The notes below the pieces were generated by a model that saw only the letters and a list, made by a program, of their open reading frames with translations, did no database searches and was not told the DNA's origin. The position numbers were made by a program, and so were the translations under genes. A DNA stretch of 64,000 bases from Sagittula sp048553715 (GTDB lineage: Bacteria; Pseudomonadota; Alphaproteobacteria; Rhodobacterales; Rhodobacteraceae). The DNA lies in contig NZ_JBLZNC010000009.1 of assembly GCF_048553715.1 (NCBI RefSeq), positions 1-64,000 of the forward strand, read 5' to 3'. This document shows, in pieces, positions 25,835 through 35,228 of the stretch. How positions within the stretch are numbered: position 1 is the stretch's first letter; every line of letters begins with the position of its first letter.

Positions 25835-26827
25835 ATGAGCCTGCTTTCCGTCCGTGACCTCACGGTCAAATTCAAGAACCGCGGCCAATCCGTCACCGCG
25901 CTGAACGGCATCTCCTTTGACATTGCGCGCGGCGAACGTGTTGCGGTTGTTGGGGAATCCGGTGCGGGCAAATCGATCACCGGCTTTGCCTGCATGAACC
26001 TGCTGTCGCGCCCCGGCTACATCGCCGGCGGCCAGATCCAGTTCGAAGGCCAGGATGTCCTGAAGATGTCCGCCCGCGAACAGCGCGGGTTGCGCGGCAA
26101 CCGTATGGCGATGATCTTTCAGGACCCCATGGTCACCCTGAACCCGGTGCTGACCATCGGCCAGCAGATGATCGAAACGCTGCGCGCGCACCGCAAGCTG
26201 TCCTACGAAGAGGCGCGCCAGATCGCTGCCGTCAAGCTCAAGGAGGTCTACATCCCCTCCCCCGAGGCGCGGCTGGACCAATACCCGCACGAGCTGTCGG
26301 GCGGGATGCGTCAGCGGATCGTCATCGCCATCGCGCTGTTGCTGGACCCGCAGCTGATCATCGCCGATGAACCCACCACGGCGCTGGATGTGACCATTCA
26401 GGCCGACATCATGGAGCTGCTGCTGGAACTGTGCCGCTCCAACATGGTCGGATTGATGCTGATCACCCACGATCTGGGCGTTGTCAGTCAGGTGACAGAG
26501 CGCACATTGGTCATGTATGCAGGTCGTATTATCGAAAGCGGGCGCACCCGTTCGATCATCAACGACCCGCAGCACCCCTATACCCAAGGGTTGATCAACG
26601 CCCTGCCCCAGCAGACCCCGCCGGGCCAGCGCCTGAAGCAGATCCCGGGATCAATGCCCTCGCTCAATTCGATGCCGCAGGGCTGCCCGTTCCATCCGCG
26701 CTGCCCGCTGGCCACCGATATTTGCCGCGAAACCATGCCCCGGACCACGCAATATGGCGACGTGCAGGTCGCCTGCCACGAGGTCCAGCGCCTGCAATCC
26801 GAACTGCCGACGGAGGCCGCACAATGA
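25835..26827 (+). CDS. Peptide-type ABC importer ATPase, DppD-like (system 1)
   Basis: A 330-residue ATPase. The Walker A is GESGAGKS, the Q-loop lies in IFQDPM, the signature is LSGGMRQR and the Walker B is LIIADEPTTALD. The C-terminal oligopeptide/dipeptide extension carries cysteines (CPFHPRCPLATDIC) as in DppD and OppD. The start is ATG 25835, four bases after the DppC stop. Its stop overlaps the next ATPase gene. Confidence 0.92.
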   Translation: MSLLSVRDLTVKFKNRGQSVTALNGISFDIARGERVAVVGESGAGKSITGFACMNLLSRPGYIAGGQIQFEGQDVLKMSAREQRGLRGNRMAMIFQDPMVTLNPVLTIGQQMIETLRAHRKLSYEEARQIAAVKLKEVYIPSPEARLDQYPHELSGGMRQRIVIAIALLLDPQLIIADEPTTALDVTIQADIMELLLELCRSNMVGLMLITHDLGVVSQVTERTLVMYAGRIIESGRTRSIINDPQHPYTQGLINALPQQTPPGQRLKQIPGSMPSLNSMPQGCPFHPRCPLATDICRETMPRTTQYGDVQVACHEVQRLQSELPTEAAQ

Positions 26828-27882
26828 CCGAAAAAGACACCGGCCCCCTGCTGCAGATACGCAACCTTGAAAAGCGCTTCGACGTGGACAGCGGGTTTCT
26901 TGAAAGCCTGAAATTCAAGGGCGGCAAGATCGTCCGCGACACCCGTGCGGTGCATGCGGTCAACGATATCTCTTTCGACATCGGTCGGGGCGAGGCGGTC
27001 TGCGTTGTCGGTGAATCCGGTTGTGGCAAATCGACCGTCGCGCGCATGGTGGCCAATCTTTTGCAGCCCTCGGGCGGATCGATCACCTATGACGGCCAGC
27101 GCATCGACACGCTGCGCGGGCGCGATTTGCTGCCGATCCGCAAGAAAATACAAATGGTGTTCCAGAACCCCTATGCGTCGCTGAACCCGCGCATGACCAT
27201 CGGCCAGACGCTGGAGGAACCGACCCGCTACCACAACCCGCAGGCCAGCGCGGGCGAGGTCCGTGACAAGGTGGCCCATGTGATGAAGTCGGTGGGCGTC
27301 GATCCCAACTGGGCGGCGCGCTATTCGCATGAACTGTCCGGAGGACAACGCCAGCGGATCGCCATCGCCCGCGCGCTGACTGTTGATCCCGAATTTATCG
27401 TCGCGGACGAACCGATTTCCGCGCTGGACGTGTCGATTCAGGCGCAGGTTCTGAACCTGATGCTGGAGATGCAGGAACAGCACGGCATCACCTATCTTTT
27501 CATCACGCACGATCTGTCGGTGGTCGAACATTTCGGCACCAAGGTTGTGGTTTTGTATCTTGGCTCCATCTGCGAGGTCGCGGACACCCGCACCCTGTTT
27601 GCCGCCCCCAAACACCCCTACACCAAGGCGCTGCTGTCCGCCGTGCCTCAGCTCAAGGACGACCGCCCCAACCATATTCGCCTGCAAGGTGAGATCCCGA
27701 CGCCCATCAACCTGCCCAGCGGTTGCCCGTTCCAGACACGCTGCCCCTTGGCCAACGACCGCTGCCGCGCAGAAAAGCCTGCAGCCGTCACCCAACCCGA
27801 CGGAAGCCTTGTAGCTTGCCACGCAGTAGAAGAAGGTCGAACGGAACCGGGGGTTGAGTCGGGCTTGCAGGAGGCCATCTGA
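26824..27882 (+). CDS. Peptide-type ABC importer ATPase, DppF-like (system 1)
   Basis: A 352-residue ATPase. The Walker A is GESGCGKST, the signature is LSGGQRQR and the Walker B is FIVADEPISALD. It has the DppF-type N-terminal lead with an insert (SGFLESLKFKGGK) and a C-terminal Cys cluster (CPFQTRCPLANDRC). It overlaps the previous gene by four bases. The LysR gene starts immediately after its stop. Confidence 0.92.
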   Translation: MTEKDTGPLLQIRNLEKRFDVDSGFLESLKFKGGKIVRDTRAVHAVNDISFDIGRGEAVCVVGESGCGKSTVARMVANLLQPSGGSITYDGQRIDTLRGRDLLPIRKKIQMVFQNPYASLNPRMTIGQTLEEPTRYHNPQASAGEVRDKVAHVMKSVGVDPNWAARYSHELSGGQRQRIAIARALTVDPEFIVADEPISALDVSIQAQVLNLMLEMQEQHGITYLFITHDLSVVEHFGTKVVVLYLGSICEVADTRTLFAAPKHPYTKALLSAVPQLKDDRPNHIRLQGEIPTPINLPSGCPFQTRCPLANDRCRAEKPAAVTQPDGSLVACHAVEEGRTEPGVESGLQEAI

Positions 27883-27883
27883 G

Positions 27884-28849
27884 GTGGAATTTAACTGGCT
27901 CAGGGATTTCATTGCCTTGACCGCGACACAGAGCTTTTCTCGTGCCGCGGAAGAGCGCCATGTGAGCCAGCCTGCCTTTTCCCGCCGCATCCGCGCGTTG
28001 GAGGCCGCGATTGGCGCCACCCTGATCAACCGCGAAACCCTGCCGCTGTCGCTGACGCCAGCGGGCGAAATTTTCCATGCGCAGGCGCAGCTTATGCTGC
28101 GCAGCCTCGAAGAGACCATCGAACGCTGTCAGGCCGCAGAGGTCGAGGATGAAAACCTGTTGCGGCTGGCGGCCTCGCAGTCGCTTTATTCCACCTATCA
28201 CGGTGATCTGGTGCAGCCGCATGTAGATCGCGGCGATCTGACGGTGGAACTGGGTTCGGTTGACTGGCCAGCCGAGAAATACCCCGCCAGCCTGCATTCC
28301 GGCGGCGTGGATCTGGTGATGGTGTACTGGCACCCGTCGCTGGGCTTTCTGCGCGGGTTGGATCAGGGTGCCTATACCTATTGCGTGGTGGCGCGCGACC
28401 GGCTGATGGCCTTTTCCAAACCGGGCCCCGATGGCAAACCGCTGCACCGCCTGCCCGGCAGCGACAAAACCCGCGTGCCGCTGATCACCTATGGGTCTGC
28501 CTCGGTCTTGCGGCCTGTTGTCGACGATCTGCTGGACCGCAACGCGGGCACGGCCAACACGTTGTTGGTCAGTCAGAACGCGCTGTCCTCCTCCGTCAAG
28601 GCGCTCATCCTCGAAGGGTTCGGCTTGGGCTTTCTGCCGCGCCGGTTTGCAGCGCCCGAACTGGACCGCGGCACGCTGGTGCCTGCGGGCGACGACCGGT
28701 TTACCGCTGATCTGGAAATCCGCCTGTATCGCAGGCGCGAGAACATGAAGCCAAGGCTCGACCCGCTGTGGGCCGCGTTTTGCGACATGACCACCGACGG
28801 CGACCACGACAACGTGGCGCCTTTCACCTCCACCAAACAGGGAGACTAA
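27884..28849 (+). CDS. LysR-family transcriptional regulator
   Basis: A 321-residue LysR-type regulator. Residues 1-60 hold the helix-turn-helix (NWLRDFIALTATQSFSRAA, then QPAFSRRIRALE), followed by a linker helix and a periplasmic-binding-like effector domain. GTG 27884 has AGGAGG nine bases upstream, within the end of the previous gene. It sits between two complete peptide-type ABC systems on one strand, with a gap of two bases to the next gene, so it probably senses and controls uptake of their substrates. Confidence 0.88.
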   Translation: MEFNWLRDFIALTATQSFSRAAEERHVSQPAFSRRIRALEAAIGATLINRETLPLSLTPAGEIFHAQAQLMLRSLEETIERCQAAEVEDENLLRLAASQSLYSTYHGDLVQPHVDRGDLTVELGSVDWPAEKYPASLHSGGVDLVMVYWHPSLGFLRGLDQGAYTYCVVARDRLMAFSKPGPDGKPLHRLPGSDKTRVPLITYGSASVLRPVVDDLLDRNAGTANTLLVSQNALSSSVKALILEGFGLGFLPRRFAAPELDRGTLVPAGDDRFTADLEIRLYRRRENMKPRLDPLWAAFCDMTTDGDHDNVAPFTSTKQGD

Positions 28850-28851
28850 CC

Positions 28852-30471
28852 ATGATCAAGGCCACTGCCCTTGCCGCGCTGATCGGCTCGACCATGCTGA
28901 CTGCGACGGCCTTTGCCGCCAATGTGCCCGAAGGCACCACGCTGGCCGAGGACCAGACCTATACCTATCGTGTGCTGGATGAATACGACAGCCTCGATCC
29001 GCAACTGCTTGAAGGCGTGGACAGCTCCACTGTTGTGCGCGACCTGTTCGAAGGTCTGTACAACATGGCCCCCGACGGCAGCCTGACCCCCGGTGTCGCC
29101 CTGTCGCATGAGGTGTCCGACGACAACCTGACCTACACGTTCACCCTGCGCGATGATGCCAAATGGTCCGACGGCAAGCCCGTCACCGCCGGTGATTTTG
29201 TCTATGCGTGGCAGCGCGCGGTGAACCCCGAAACCGCCTCGCCTTATGCGTGGTACATGGAACTGATGTCCATCGCCGGTGCCGCCGACATCATCGCGGG
29301 CACGGCAACCCCCGACACGCTGGGCGTCACCGCGATTGACGACACCACGCTCGAGGTCAAGCTGTCCCAGCCCCTGCCCTATTTCGCGGATATGGTTGCC
29401 CATGCCACCACCTTCCCCGCGCCGAAATGGGCCATCGACGCCCATGGCAAGGAATGGACCCGCCCCGGCAACATGGTGGGCAACGGCGCCTATGTGCTGA
29501 CCGAACACACCCCCAAGGAACGTCTGGTGCGCGAGCGCAACGACCAGTATTGGGACAACGACAACACGGTCATCGAAAAGGTCGTGGCGCTGGTGATCGG
29601 CGACGAAAATCAGGCGCTGACCCGCTACAAGGCGGGCGAGCTGGACAAGACCGACATCCCCGCCGGCCAGTACCCCAACCTCAAAGAGGAAATGCCCGAC
29701 GAGGCCTTTGCCGTGCCGCGTCTGTGCAACTACTACTTCAGCTTCAACATGTCCGACACCGGTCCCGAAGCGTTCAAGGACGTCCGCGTCCGCAAGGCGT
29801 TGGCGCTGGCCATCGATCGCGATGTGATCGTGGATGCGGTGCTCAAAGGCGGCCAGTTCCCCGCCTATAACTTTACCCCTGCGGCGACCAACGGCTTTGA
29901 GATGCCCGAGATCGACTACGCCGGTATGACACAGGCGGAGCGCGACCAGATGGCCAAGGACCTGCTGGCCGAGGCAGGCTATGGCGAAGGCGGCGAGCCG
30001 CTGGAATTTGCCTATCTGTACAACACGTCGGAATCGCACAAACAGGTGGCCATCGTCGCCACCCAGATGTGGAAGCAAAAGCTGGGCGTGTCCGCCACGC
30101 TGGAAAATCAGGAATGGAAGGTGTTCCTCGAAAACCGTGGCAACCAGAACTACGACATGGCGCGTGGGGCATGGTGTGGCGACTACAACGAGGCGTCGAC
30201 CTTCCTTGACCTGCTGTCCTCTGCATCAGGCTACAACGATGCGAAATATTCTAACGCACGGGTGGACGAGCTGCTGGCAGAGGCGAAGTCGTCCCAGGAC
30301 ACGACGCCGCTGTACACCGAGGTCGAACAGATCATCGCCGCGGATATGCCGGTGATCCCGATCTATCACTACTCCGTCAACCTGCTTCTTGATGAAAGCC
30401 TCAAGGGCTGGCCGATGGATAACGTGATGCAGAAAATGTACTCCAAGGACTTTTACAAAGTCGCCGAGTAA
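28852..30471 (+). CDS. OppA-like oligopeptide-binding protein (system 2)
   Basis: A 539-residue family-5 binding protein with a signal peptide ending near AFA-ANVPEG. OppA-like landmarks are YDSLDPQLLEG, FEGLYNMAPDGS, FVYAWQRAVNPETASPYAW and WCGDYNEASTFLD. These are close to OppA/MppA, so peptide binding is the best guess. ATG 28852 has AGGGAGA eight bases upstream. It directly follows the LysR gene and leads a five-gene importer operon. Confidence 0.9.
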   Translation: MIKATALAALIGSTMLTATAFAANVPEGTTLAEDQTYTYRVLDEYDSLDPQLLEGVDSSTVVRDLFEGLYNMAPDGSLTPGVALSHEVSDDNLTYTFTLRDDAKWSDGKPVTAGDFVYAWQRAVNPETASPYAWYMELMSIAGAADIIAGTATPDTLGVTAIDDTTLEVKLSQPLPYFADMVAHATTFPAPKWAIDAHGKEWTRPGNMVGNGAYVLTEHTPKERLVRERNDQYWDNDNTVIEKVVALVIGDENQALTRYKAGELDKTDIPAGQYPNLKEEMPDEAFAVPRLCNYYFSFNMSDTGPEAFKDVRVRKALALAIDRDVIVDAVLKGGQFPAYNFTPAATNGFEMPEIDYAGMTQAERDQMAKDLLAEAGYGEGGEPLEFAYLYNTSESHKQVAIVATQMWKQKLGVSATLENQEWKVFLENRGNQNYDMARGAWCGDYNEASTFLDLLSSASGYNDAKYSNARVDELLAEAKSSQDTTPLYTEVEQIIAADMPVIPIYHYSVNLLLDESLKGWPMDNVMQKMYSKDFYKVAE

Positions 30472-30479
30472 ACCAGATC

Positions 30480-30503
30480 GTGGCCCCCGCATCAGGGGGC
30501 CAC
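30480..30503 (+). promoter_or_regulatory. Strong hairpin between oppA- and oppB-like genes
   Basis: GTGGCCCCC pairs perfectly with GGGGGCCAC around a six-base loop, nine bases after the binding-protein stop. It lacks a T-tract. It probably protects the binding-protein message or limits read-through into the permease genes, as in the system 1 operon. Confidence 0.6.
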
Positions 30504-30525
30504 ACCCCGCCTAAAGGTTCCCCAG

Positions 30526-31458
30526 ATGTTGCAATATACGTTCCGACGCACCCTTGCGGTGTTGCCGACGATCCTGTGCCTGATCGTGATCTGCTTTTTC
30601 CTGATGCGCCTTGCACCGGGCGGGCCGTTCACGTCCGAACGCCCCCTGCCGCCCGCCATCATGGCCAATGTGCTGGAACGCTACGGGCTGGATCAGCCGC
30701 TGTATGTGCAGCTGTGGACCTACCTGAAAAACATCTTCTTCAACTTTGATTTCGGCCCCAGTTTTGCGCAGCGCGACCGTGACGTGAACGACATTATCGC
30801 CGCCGGGTTTCCGGTCACGCTGACCTACGGGTTCTGGTCGGCGGTGTTTGTGCTGCTTCTGGGCATTCCACTGGGCGTGATCGCGGCGCTGCGCCAGAAC
30901 AGCCTGTGGGATTACATCATGACGGGCTTTGCGATTTTTTCGCAGATCTTCCCGAACTTTGTGCTCGCGCCCCTGATGGTGCTGACCTTCACGCTGGCGC
31001 TGGGGCTGTTGCCCGGCGGCGGCTGGAACGGCGGGCAGTGGCAATATGTGGTGATGCCTGCGGTGGCGCTGGGGACATCCTATCTGGCCAATGTGGCGCG
31101 CATCACGCGGTCTTCCCTGCTCGAAGTGCTGGGCGCGCCCTATATCCGCACCGCCCGCGCCAAAGGGCTGCCCGAACGGGTGATCCTGTGGCGTCACGCG
31201 CTGAAACCCACGCTGCTGCCGGTGATTTCCTACATGTCGCCAGTGTTTGTCTACATGATCACAGGCTCCGTCTTTATCGACGTGTTCTTTAGCACCGGAG
31301 GCATCGGGCAAAGCTTTATCGACGCGGCCTATACCCGTGACTATTCGGTCATTCTGGGTCTGGCGATCCTGTATTCCGTGCTGACCTTTGCGCTGAACCT
31401 TGCGGTGGATCTGGCCTATGCGGCCATTGATCCCAAAGTCCGGAGTGGCCTGAAATGA
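30526..31458 (+). CDS. OppB-like ABC permease (system 2)
   Basis: A 310-residue inner-membrane permease with about six helices. It opens LQYTFRRTLAVLPTILCLI and then FFLMRLAPGGPFTSERPLP, which is typical of OppB. The EAA loop carries PYIRTARAKGLPE and WRHALKPTLLPV. It overlaps the next gene by four bases. It forms the translocation channel with the OppC-like partner. Confidence 0.9.
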   Translation: MLQYTFRRTLAVLPTILCLIVICFFLMRLAPGGPFTSERPLPPAIMANVLERYGLDQPLYVQLWTYLKNIFFNFDFGPSFAQRDRDVNDIIAAGFPVTLTYGFWSAVFVLLLGIPLGVIAALRQNSLWDYIMTGFAIFSQIFPNFVLAPLMVLTFTLALGLLPGGGWNGGQWQYVVMPAVALGTSYLANVARITRSSLLEVLGAPYIRTARAKGLPERVILWRHALKPTLLPVISYMSPVFVYMITGSVFIDVFFSTGGIGQSFIDAAYTRDYSVILGLAILYSVLTFALNLAVDLAYAAIDPKVRSGLK

Positions 31459-32429
31459 CCAATCCCGAAACCACACCCAACCACGAAAACCATCCACGCA
31501 CGGCCTTTGGTGCCCGCCGCCAGTTCGAGGCCGCAGAGATGGCCGCCGCCGAGGAAATGATCACCTCGCGCAGCTTCTGGGCCGATGCGCGGCGGCGGTT
31601 TTTCAAAAACCGCATGGCAATGATCGGCTGCGTGTTTTTGTCCCTGATCTTTCTGTTTGCCATCTTCGGCGGGCTGTTCGCCCGGTTCACCATCGAGGAA
31701 ATCGACTGGTCGCTGCTGGGCAACGTGGAAACCCAAGGCGGTCCGCGTCTGGACAACGGCCACTGGTTCGGCGTCGACGAGCTGGGCCGCGACCTCTACG
31801 CCCGCGTGGTCCAAGGCACACGCGTGTCGTTGCTGGTGGGCTTTGTTGCGGGCGTTGTATCGGTGCTGATCGGGTCGGTCTTTGGCGCGATCGCAGGCTA
31901 TTACGGCGGGCGGACCGACCAGATCATCATGGCCGCCTATAACATCACCCTGTCCATTCCCTACATCATCTTTTTCGTGGTCTGGCAGGCGTTCTTTGGC
32001 CGGTCGGTGACGCAGATGATCCTTGTGATGATCCTGATCAACTGGACCGCCGGTCTGTTGATCACACGTGGTCAGGTGATGACGCTGAAGAACCGCGAAT
32101 TTGTCGATGCGGCGCGGATGATGGGCTTGTCAGATGTCAAGATCATCGCCCGCCACATCCTGCCCAACATGCTTTGGGTCATTGTGATCTACACCTCGAT
32201 CACCATTCCCGACGCGATCATGATGGAAAGCCTTGTGTCCTTCCTTGGCGTGGGCATTCAGGAGCCGATGACATCCTGGGGCGCGCTGATATCAGAGGGC
32301 GCATCCACCATGACCTATGGCACCCTGTGGCAGCTTGCCTTTCCGGCGCTGTTCTTTGCCGTAAACCAGATTTCGCTGTATTACATCGGGGACGGGCTGC
32401 GCGACGCTCTCGACCCGAAGGAGCGCTGA
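31455..32429 (+). CDS. OppC-like ABC permease (system 2)
   Basis: A 324-residue inner-membrane permease. Its longer N-terminal cytoplasmic segment (about 50 residues, rich in Glu and Ala) precedes the first helix, as in OppC proteins. It shows FGVDELGRDLYARVVQGTRVS and an EAA loop with EFVDAARMMGLSDVK and RHILPNMLW. The start overlaps the OppB stop, and the ATPase gene starts directly after its stop. Confidence 0.9.
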   Translation: MTNPETTPNHENHPRTAFGARRQFEAAEMAAAEEMITSRSFWADARRRFFKNRMAMIGCVFLSLIFLFAIFGGLFARFTIEEIDWSLLGNVETQGGPRLDNGHWFGVDELGRDLYARVVQGTRVSLLVGFVAGVVSVLIGSVFGAIAGYYGGRTDQIIMAAYNITLSIPYIIFFVVWQAFFGRSVTQMILVMILINWTAGLLITRGQVMTLKNREFVDAARMMGLSDVKIIARHILPNMLWVIVIYTSITIPDAIMMESLVSFLGVGIQEPMTSWGALISEGASTMTYGTLWQLAFPALFFAVNQISLYYIGDGLRDALDPKER

Positions 32430-33392
32430 ATGACCCTTTTGTCCGTTGAAAACCTGTCGATCCGCTTTGAAACCCCCGATGGTCTGGTGCATGCGGTCAA
32501 CGATGTGTCCTTTGAAATCGAAAAGGGACGCACGCAGGCGCTGGTCGGGGAATCCGGCTCTGGCAAATCGCAGATCGCACTGTCGATCCTTGGCCTGCTG
32601 GCGAAAAACGCCCGCACCTCGGGACGCATCCTGTACGAGGGGCGCGACCTGCTGGCGATGTCCCCGCGCGAGCTGAACAAGATCCGCGCCAAAGAGATCG
32701 CCATGATCTTTCAGGACCCGATGAGCAGCCTGAACCCCTATATGACCATCGAACGGCAGTTGAACGAAAGCCTTGAGCTACACGAAGGTCTGCGCGGGGC
32801 CGCCGCCCGCAAACGGGTGATCGAGGTGCTTGACGCGGTGCAGATCCCCGATGCGGCAAACCGGCTGCGCAGCTACCCGCATGAATTCTCCGGCGGGATG
32901 CGCCAGCGGATCGTCATCGCCATGGCGCTGCTGTGCAATCCCAAGCTGATCCTTGCGGATGAGCCGACCACCGCGCTGGACGTGACGGTTCAGGCACAGA
33001 TCATGCGCCTGCTCGAAGACATCCGCCGCGATTTCGACACCTCGATCCTGCTGATCACCCATGATCTGGGCGTTGTGGCCGGCGCCTGTGAAGACACCTT
33101 GGTTTTGTATTCCGGCAAGGTGATGGAACGCGCCTCCACCCGCGATCTGTTCGCCCAGCCGCAGCACCCCTACAGCCGTGGTCTGCTGCGCGCGGTGCCC
33201 AATATCCATGACGAGGCCGGTGAGCTGCACGCCATCCCCGGCCAGCCGCCCAACACAATGCACGCGCTCAGCGGTTGCCCCTTTGCGCCGCGCTGCGTTG
33301 ACGCCATCGACGCCTGTTTCGACACCTTGCCAGAGCTGCGCGGCACCACACGCCAGCGCGCCTGCATCCGCCCCGTGGAGGAATTGACATGA
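32430..33392 (+). CDS. OppD-like ABC ATPase (system 2)
   Basis: A 320-residue ATPase. The Walker A is GESGSGKSQ, with Gln at the final position where Ser or Thr is common. The Q-loop lies in IFQDPMSSLNPY, the signature is FSGGMRQR, and the Walker B is LILADEPTTALD. The C-terminal Cys cluster is CPFAPRCVDAIDAC. The last ATG of the OppC gene region leads straight into it. Confidence 0.9.
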   Translation: MTLLSVENLSIRFETPDGLVHAVNDVSFEIEKGRTQALVGESGSGKSQIALSILGLLAKNARTSGRILYEGRDLLAMSPRELNKIRAKEIAMIFQDPMSSLNPYMTIERQLNESLELHEGLRGAAARKRVIEVLDAVQIPDAANRLRSYPHEFSGGMRQRIVIAMALLCNPKLILADEPTTALDVTVQAQIMRLLEDIRRDFDTSILLITHDLGVVAGACEDTLVLYSGKVMERASTRDLFAQPQHPYSRGLLRAVPNIHDEAGELHAIPGQPPNTMHALSGCPFAPRCVDAIDACFDTLPELRGTTRQRACIRPVEELT

Positions 33393-34372
33393 CCCTGCTG
33401 TCCGTCCGCGATCTGCATGTGCAATTCACCATAACCAATTCCGCCCCTTGGCCATGGCAGACACCGGATGTGGTCCGCGCGGTCAATGGTGTCAGCTTTG
33501 ATCTGGCCCGTGGGCGCACGCTGGGCATCGTGGGGGAATCCGGTTGCGGCAAATCCACCCTCATCCGCGCTATCGCCGGTCTGGTCCGCCCGTCATCGGG
33601 GACGGTCACGCTAGACGGGGAGGCCGTCGATTACACCGACCGCCGCGCGGTGATGGCGCTGCGCCGTCAGGTCCAGATGATTTTTCAGGATCCGGTCGCC
33701 TCGCTCAACCCGCGTATGACGGTGCAACAAACGCTCGAAGAGCCGATCCGCCAGTTCTTCCCCGAGCGTTCCGCCCAGACGCGCAAGCAGAACGTGCGCG
33801 ATCTGCTCGACCGTGTCGGCATCCCGCAGCGCAACGCCAACCGCTATCCGCATGAATTTTCCGGCGGGCAGTGTCAGCGCATCGGCATCGCCCGCGCGCT
33901 AGCAGCCGAGCCGCGTCTGTTGCTGTGTGATGAGCCCGTGTCCGCGCTGGACGTGTCGATTCAAGCGCAGGTGGTGAACCTGCTGCGGGAGCTGCAGCAG
34001 GAGATGGACCTGACGCTGGTCTTTGTGGCCCATGACATCGGCATCGTGCGCCACATCTCGGATGATCTGCTGGTCATGTACCTTGGCGGGATGATGGAAC
34101 TCGGGCGCGCCCGTGATGTGGTGCGGCAGGCGCGGCACCCCTATACCCAAGCCCTGCTGTCGGCGGTGCCGGTGCCTGATCCGGATGTGACCGTGGTGCC
34201 GCAGATCCTGACCGGCGATCTGCCCTCGCCCTTGGATCTGCCGCGCGGGTGTTTCTTCAAATCACGCTGCCCGCAGGCCATTGCCGCCTGTAGCACCGAC
34301 CGCCCTGCCCTGCGCCAGATCGGTGGCGCACAGGTGGCCTGCATCCGTGCCGAAGAAGACGTGACGGCATAA
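33389..34372 (+). CDS. OppF-like ABC ATPase (system 2)
   Basis: A 327-residue ATPase. The Walker A is GESGCGKST, the signature is FSGGQCQR and the Walker B is LLLCDEPVSALD. The C-terminal Cys pair region is CFFKSRCPQAIAAC. It overlaps OppD by four bases and ends the operon. The FMN riboswitch of ribH follows 46 bases later. Confidence 0.9.
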   Translation: MTLLSVRDLHVQFTITNSAPWPWQTPDVVRAVNGVSFDLARGRTLGIVGESGCGKSTLIRAIAGLVRPSSGTVTLDGEAVDYTDRRAVMALRRQVQMIFQDPVASLNPRMTVQQTLEEPIRQFFPERSAQTRKQNVRDLLDRVGIPQRNANRYPHEFSGGQCQRIGIARALAAEPRLLLCDEPVSALDVSIQAQVVNLLRELQQEMDLTLVFVAHDIGIVRHISDDLLVMYLGGMMELGRARDVVRQARHPYTQALLSAVPVPDPDVTVVPQILTGDLPSPLDLPRGCFFKSRCPQAIAACSTDRPALRQIGGAQVACIRAEEDVTA

Positions 34373-34418
34373 CCACCACAAGGGGTGGCCAGCGGTCGCG
34401 TGATCTGCAATCACTGGG

Positions 34419-34582
34419 CTGTTCTCAGGGCGGGGTGCAATTCCCCACCGGCGGTGACAGCCCGCGAGCGCCACAAAAGCTGCGTCCGCATCCCCATAGC
34501 GGGATGCAAAGCGCCGCATCTGTGGGTCAGCAGATCCGGTGAAATTCCGGGGCCGACGGTAACAGTCCGGATGGAAGAGACG
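34419..34582 (+). ncRNA. FMN riboswitch (RFN element)
   Basis: The conserved RFN blocks appear in order. GGGCGGGGTGCAATTCCCC and ACCGGCGGTGA form the entry helices; AGCCCGCGAGC follows; a variable stem-loop lies near 34485-34510; then come GGTCAGCAGATCCGGTG, AATTCCGGGGCCGACGGT and CAGTCCGGATGGAAGAGA. It sits 75 bases before ribH. It binds FMN and lowers expression when FMN is abundant. Near the start codon the GGAGGG site lies in a small CGGA/TCCG hairpin, which suits control of translation. Confidence 0.95.
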
Positions 34583-34656
34583 CGACGGACGAGGGGCAAC
34601 GCCCCCCGTGCGGCCGAAAGCCTTGGGACCTTTTGTAGCAAACGGAGGGTTCCGAC

Positions 34657-35133
34657 ATGACTGACAACACCAACAAACGCATCGCGTTCATCCGCGCACG
34701 CTGGCACGCCGATATCGTTGACCGCGCCCATGACGGCTTTGTCGCCGAGGCACAAACCACGCTGCCCGGCGCGCAGGTGGACGCCTACGACGTGCCCGGC
34801 GCGTTCGAGATGCCGCTGCTGGCCAAACGGCTGGCGAACACCGGCCGCTACGACGCGGTGGTGGCCGCAGCCTTTGTCGTGGACGGCGGTATCTACCGGC
34901 ACGATTTTGTCGCCGACGCCGTGGTCAAAGGCCTGATGGAGGCGCAGATGCAGACCGATGTGCCGGTCTTTTCCGTCTCGCTCACGCCCCACAACTATCA
35001 GGAAACCGAGCTTCTTACCGATTTCTACCGCGATCATTTCGTGACCAAGGGCGCCGAGGCCGCGCGCGCCGTCCGCGGTGTTTTCGACGTGGTCCTGCCC
35101 GCAGACGCAGACCTGTCGGTTGTCAACGGCTGA
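34657..35133 (+). CDS. ribH: 6,7-dimethyl-8-ribityllumazine synthase (RibH2-like)
   Basis: A 158-residue lumazine synthase. It shows FIRARWHADIVDRA at the N-terminus, the substrate loop DVPGAFEMPLLAKRL, AAFVVDGGIYRHDFVADAVV with the catalytic-region His, and the late TPHNYQETE...HF..KG pattern typical of RibH2 of alphaproteobacteria. It condenses the ribityl-pyrimidine with dihydroxybutanone phosphate in riboflavin synthesis. A single ribH directly under an FMN riboswitch, apart from other rib genes, fits the stand-alone RibH2 pattern. Confidence 0.93.
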   Translation: MTDNTNKRIAFIRARWHADIVDRAHDGFVAEAQTTLPGAQVDAYDVPGAFEMPLLAKRLANTGRYDAVVAAAFVVDGGIYRHDFVADAVVKGLMEAQMQTDVPVFSVSLTPHNYQETELLTDFYRDHFVTKGAEAARAVRGVFDVVLPADADLSVVNG

Positions 35134-35141
35134 TCTCTCTG

Positions 35142-35164
35142 CCCCCGCCCCTACGCGGCGGGGG
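35142..35164 (+). terminator. Terminator after ribH
   Basis: CCCCCGCC pairs with GGCGGGGG around a seven-base loop, nine bases after the ribH stop, followed by TATT. An eight-pair GC stem with a short T-rich tail is a good intrinsic terminator candidate. Confidence 0.65.
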
Positions 35165-35228
35165 TATTGCCACTTGCCTTCAGGGGCGCGGGCGTGTCGT
35201 ATCGCGCAAAACCTGAACGGAGCCTTCG

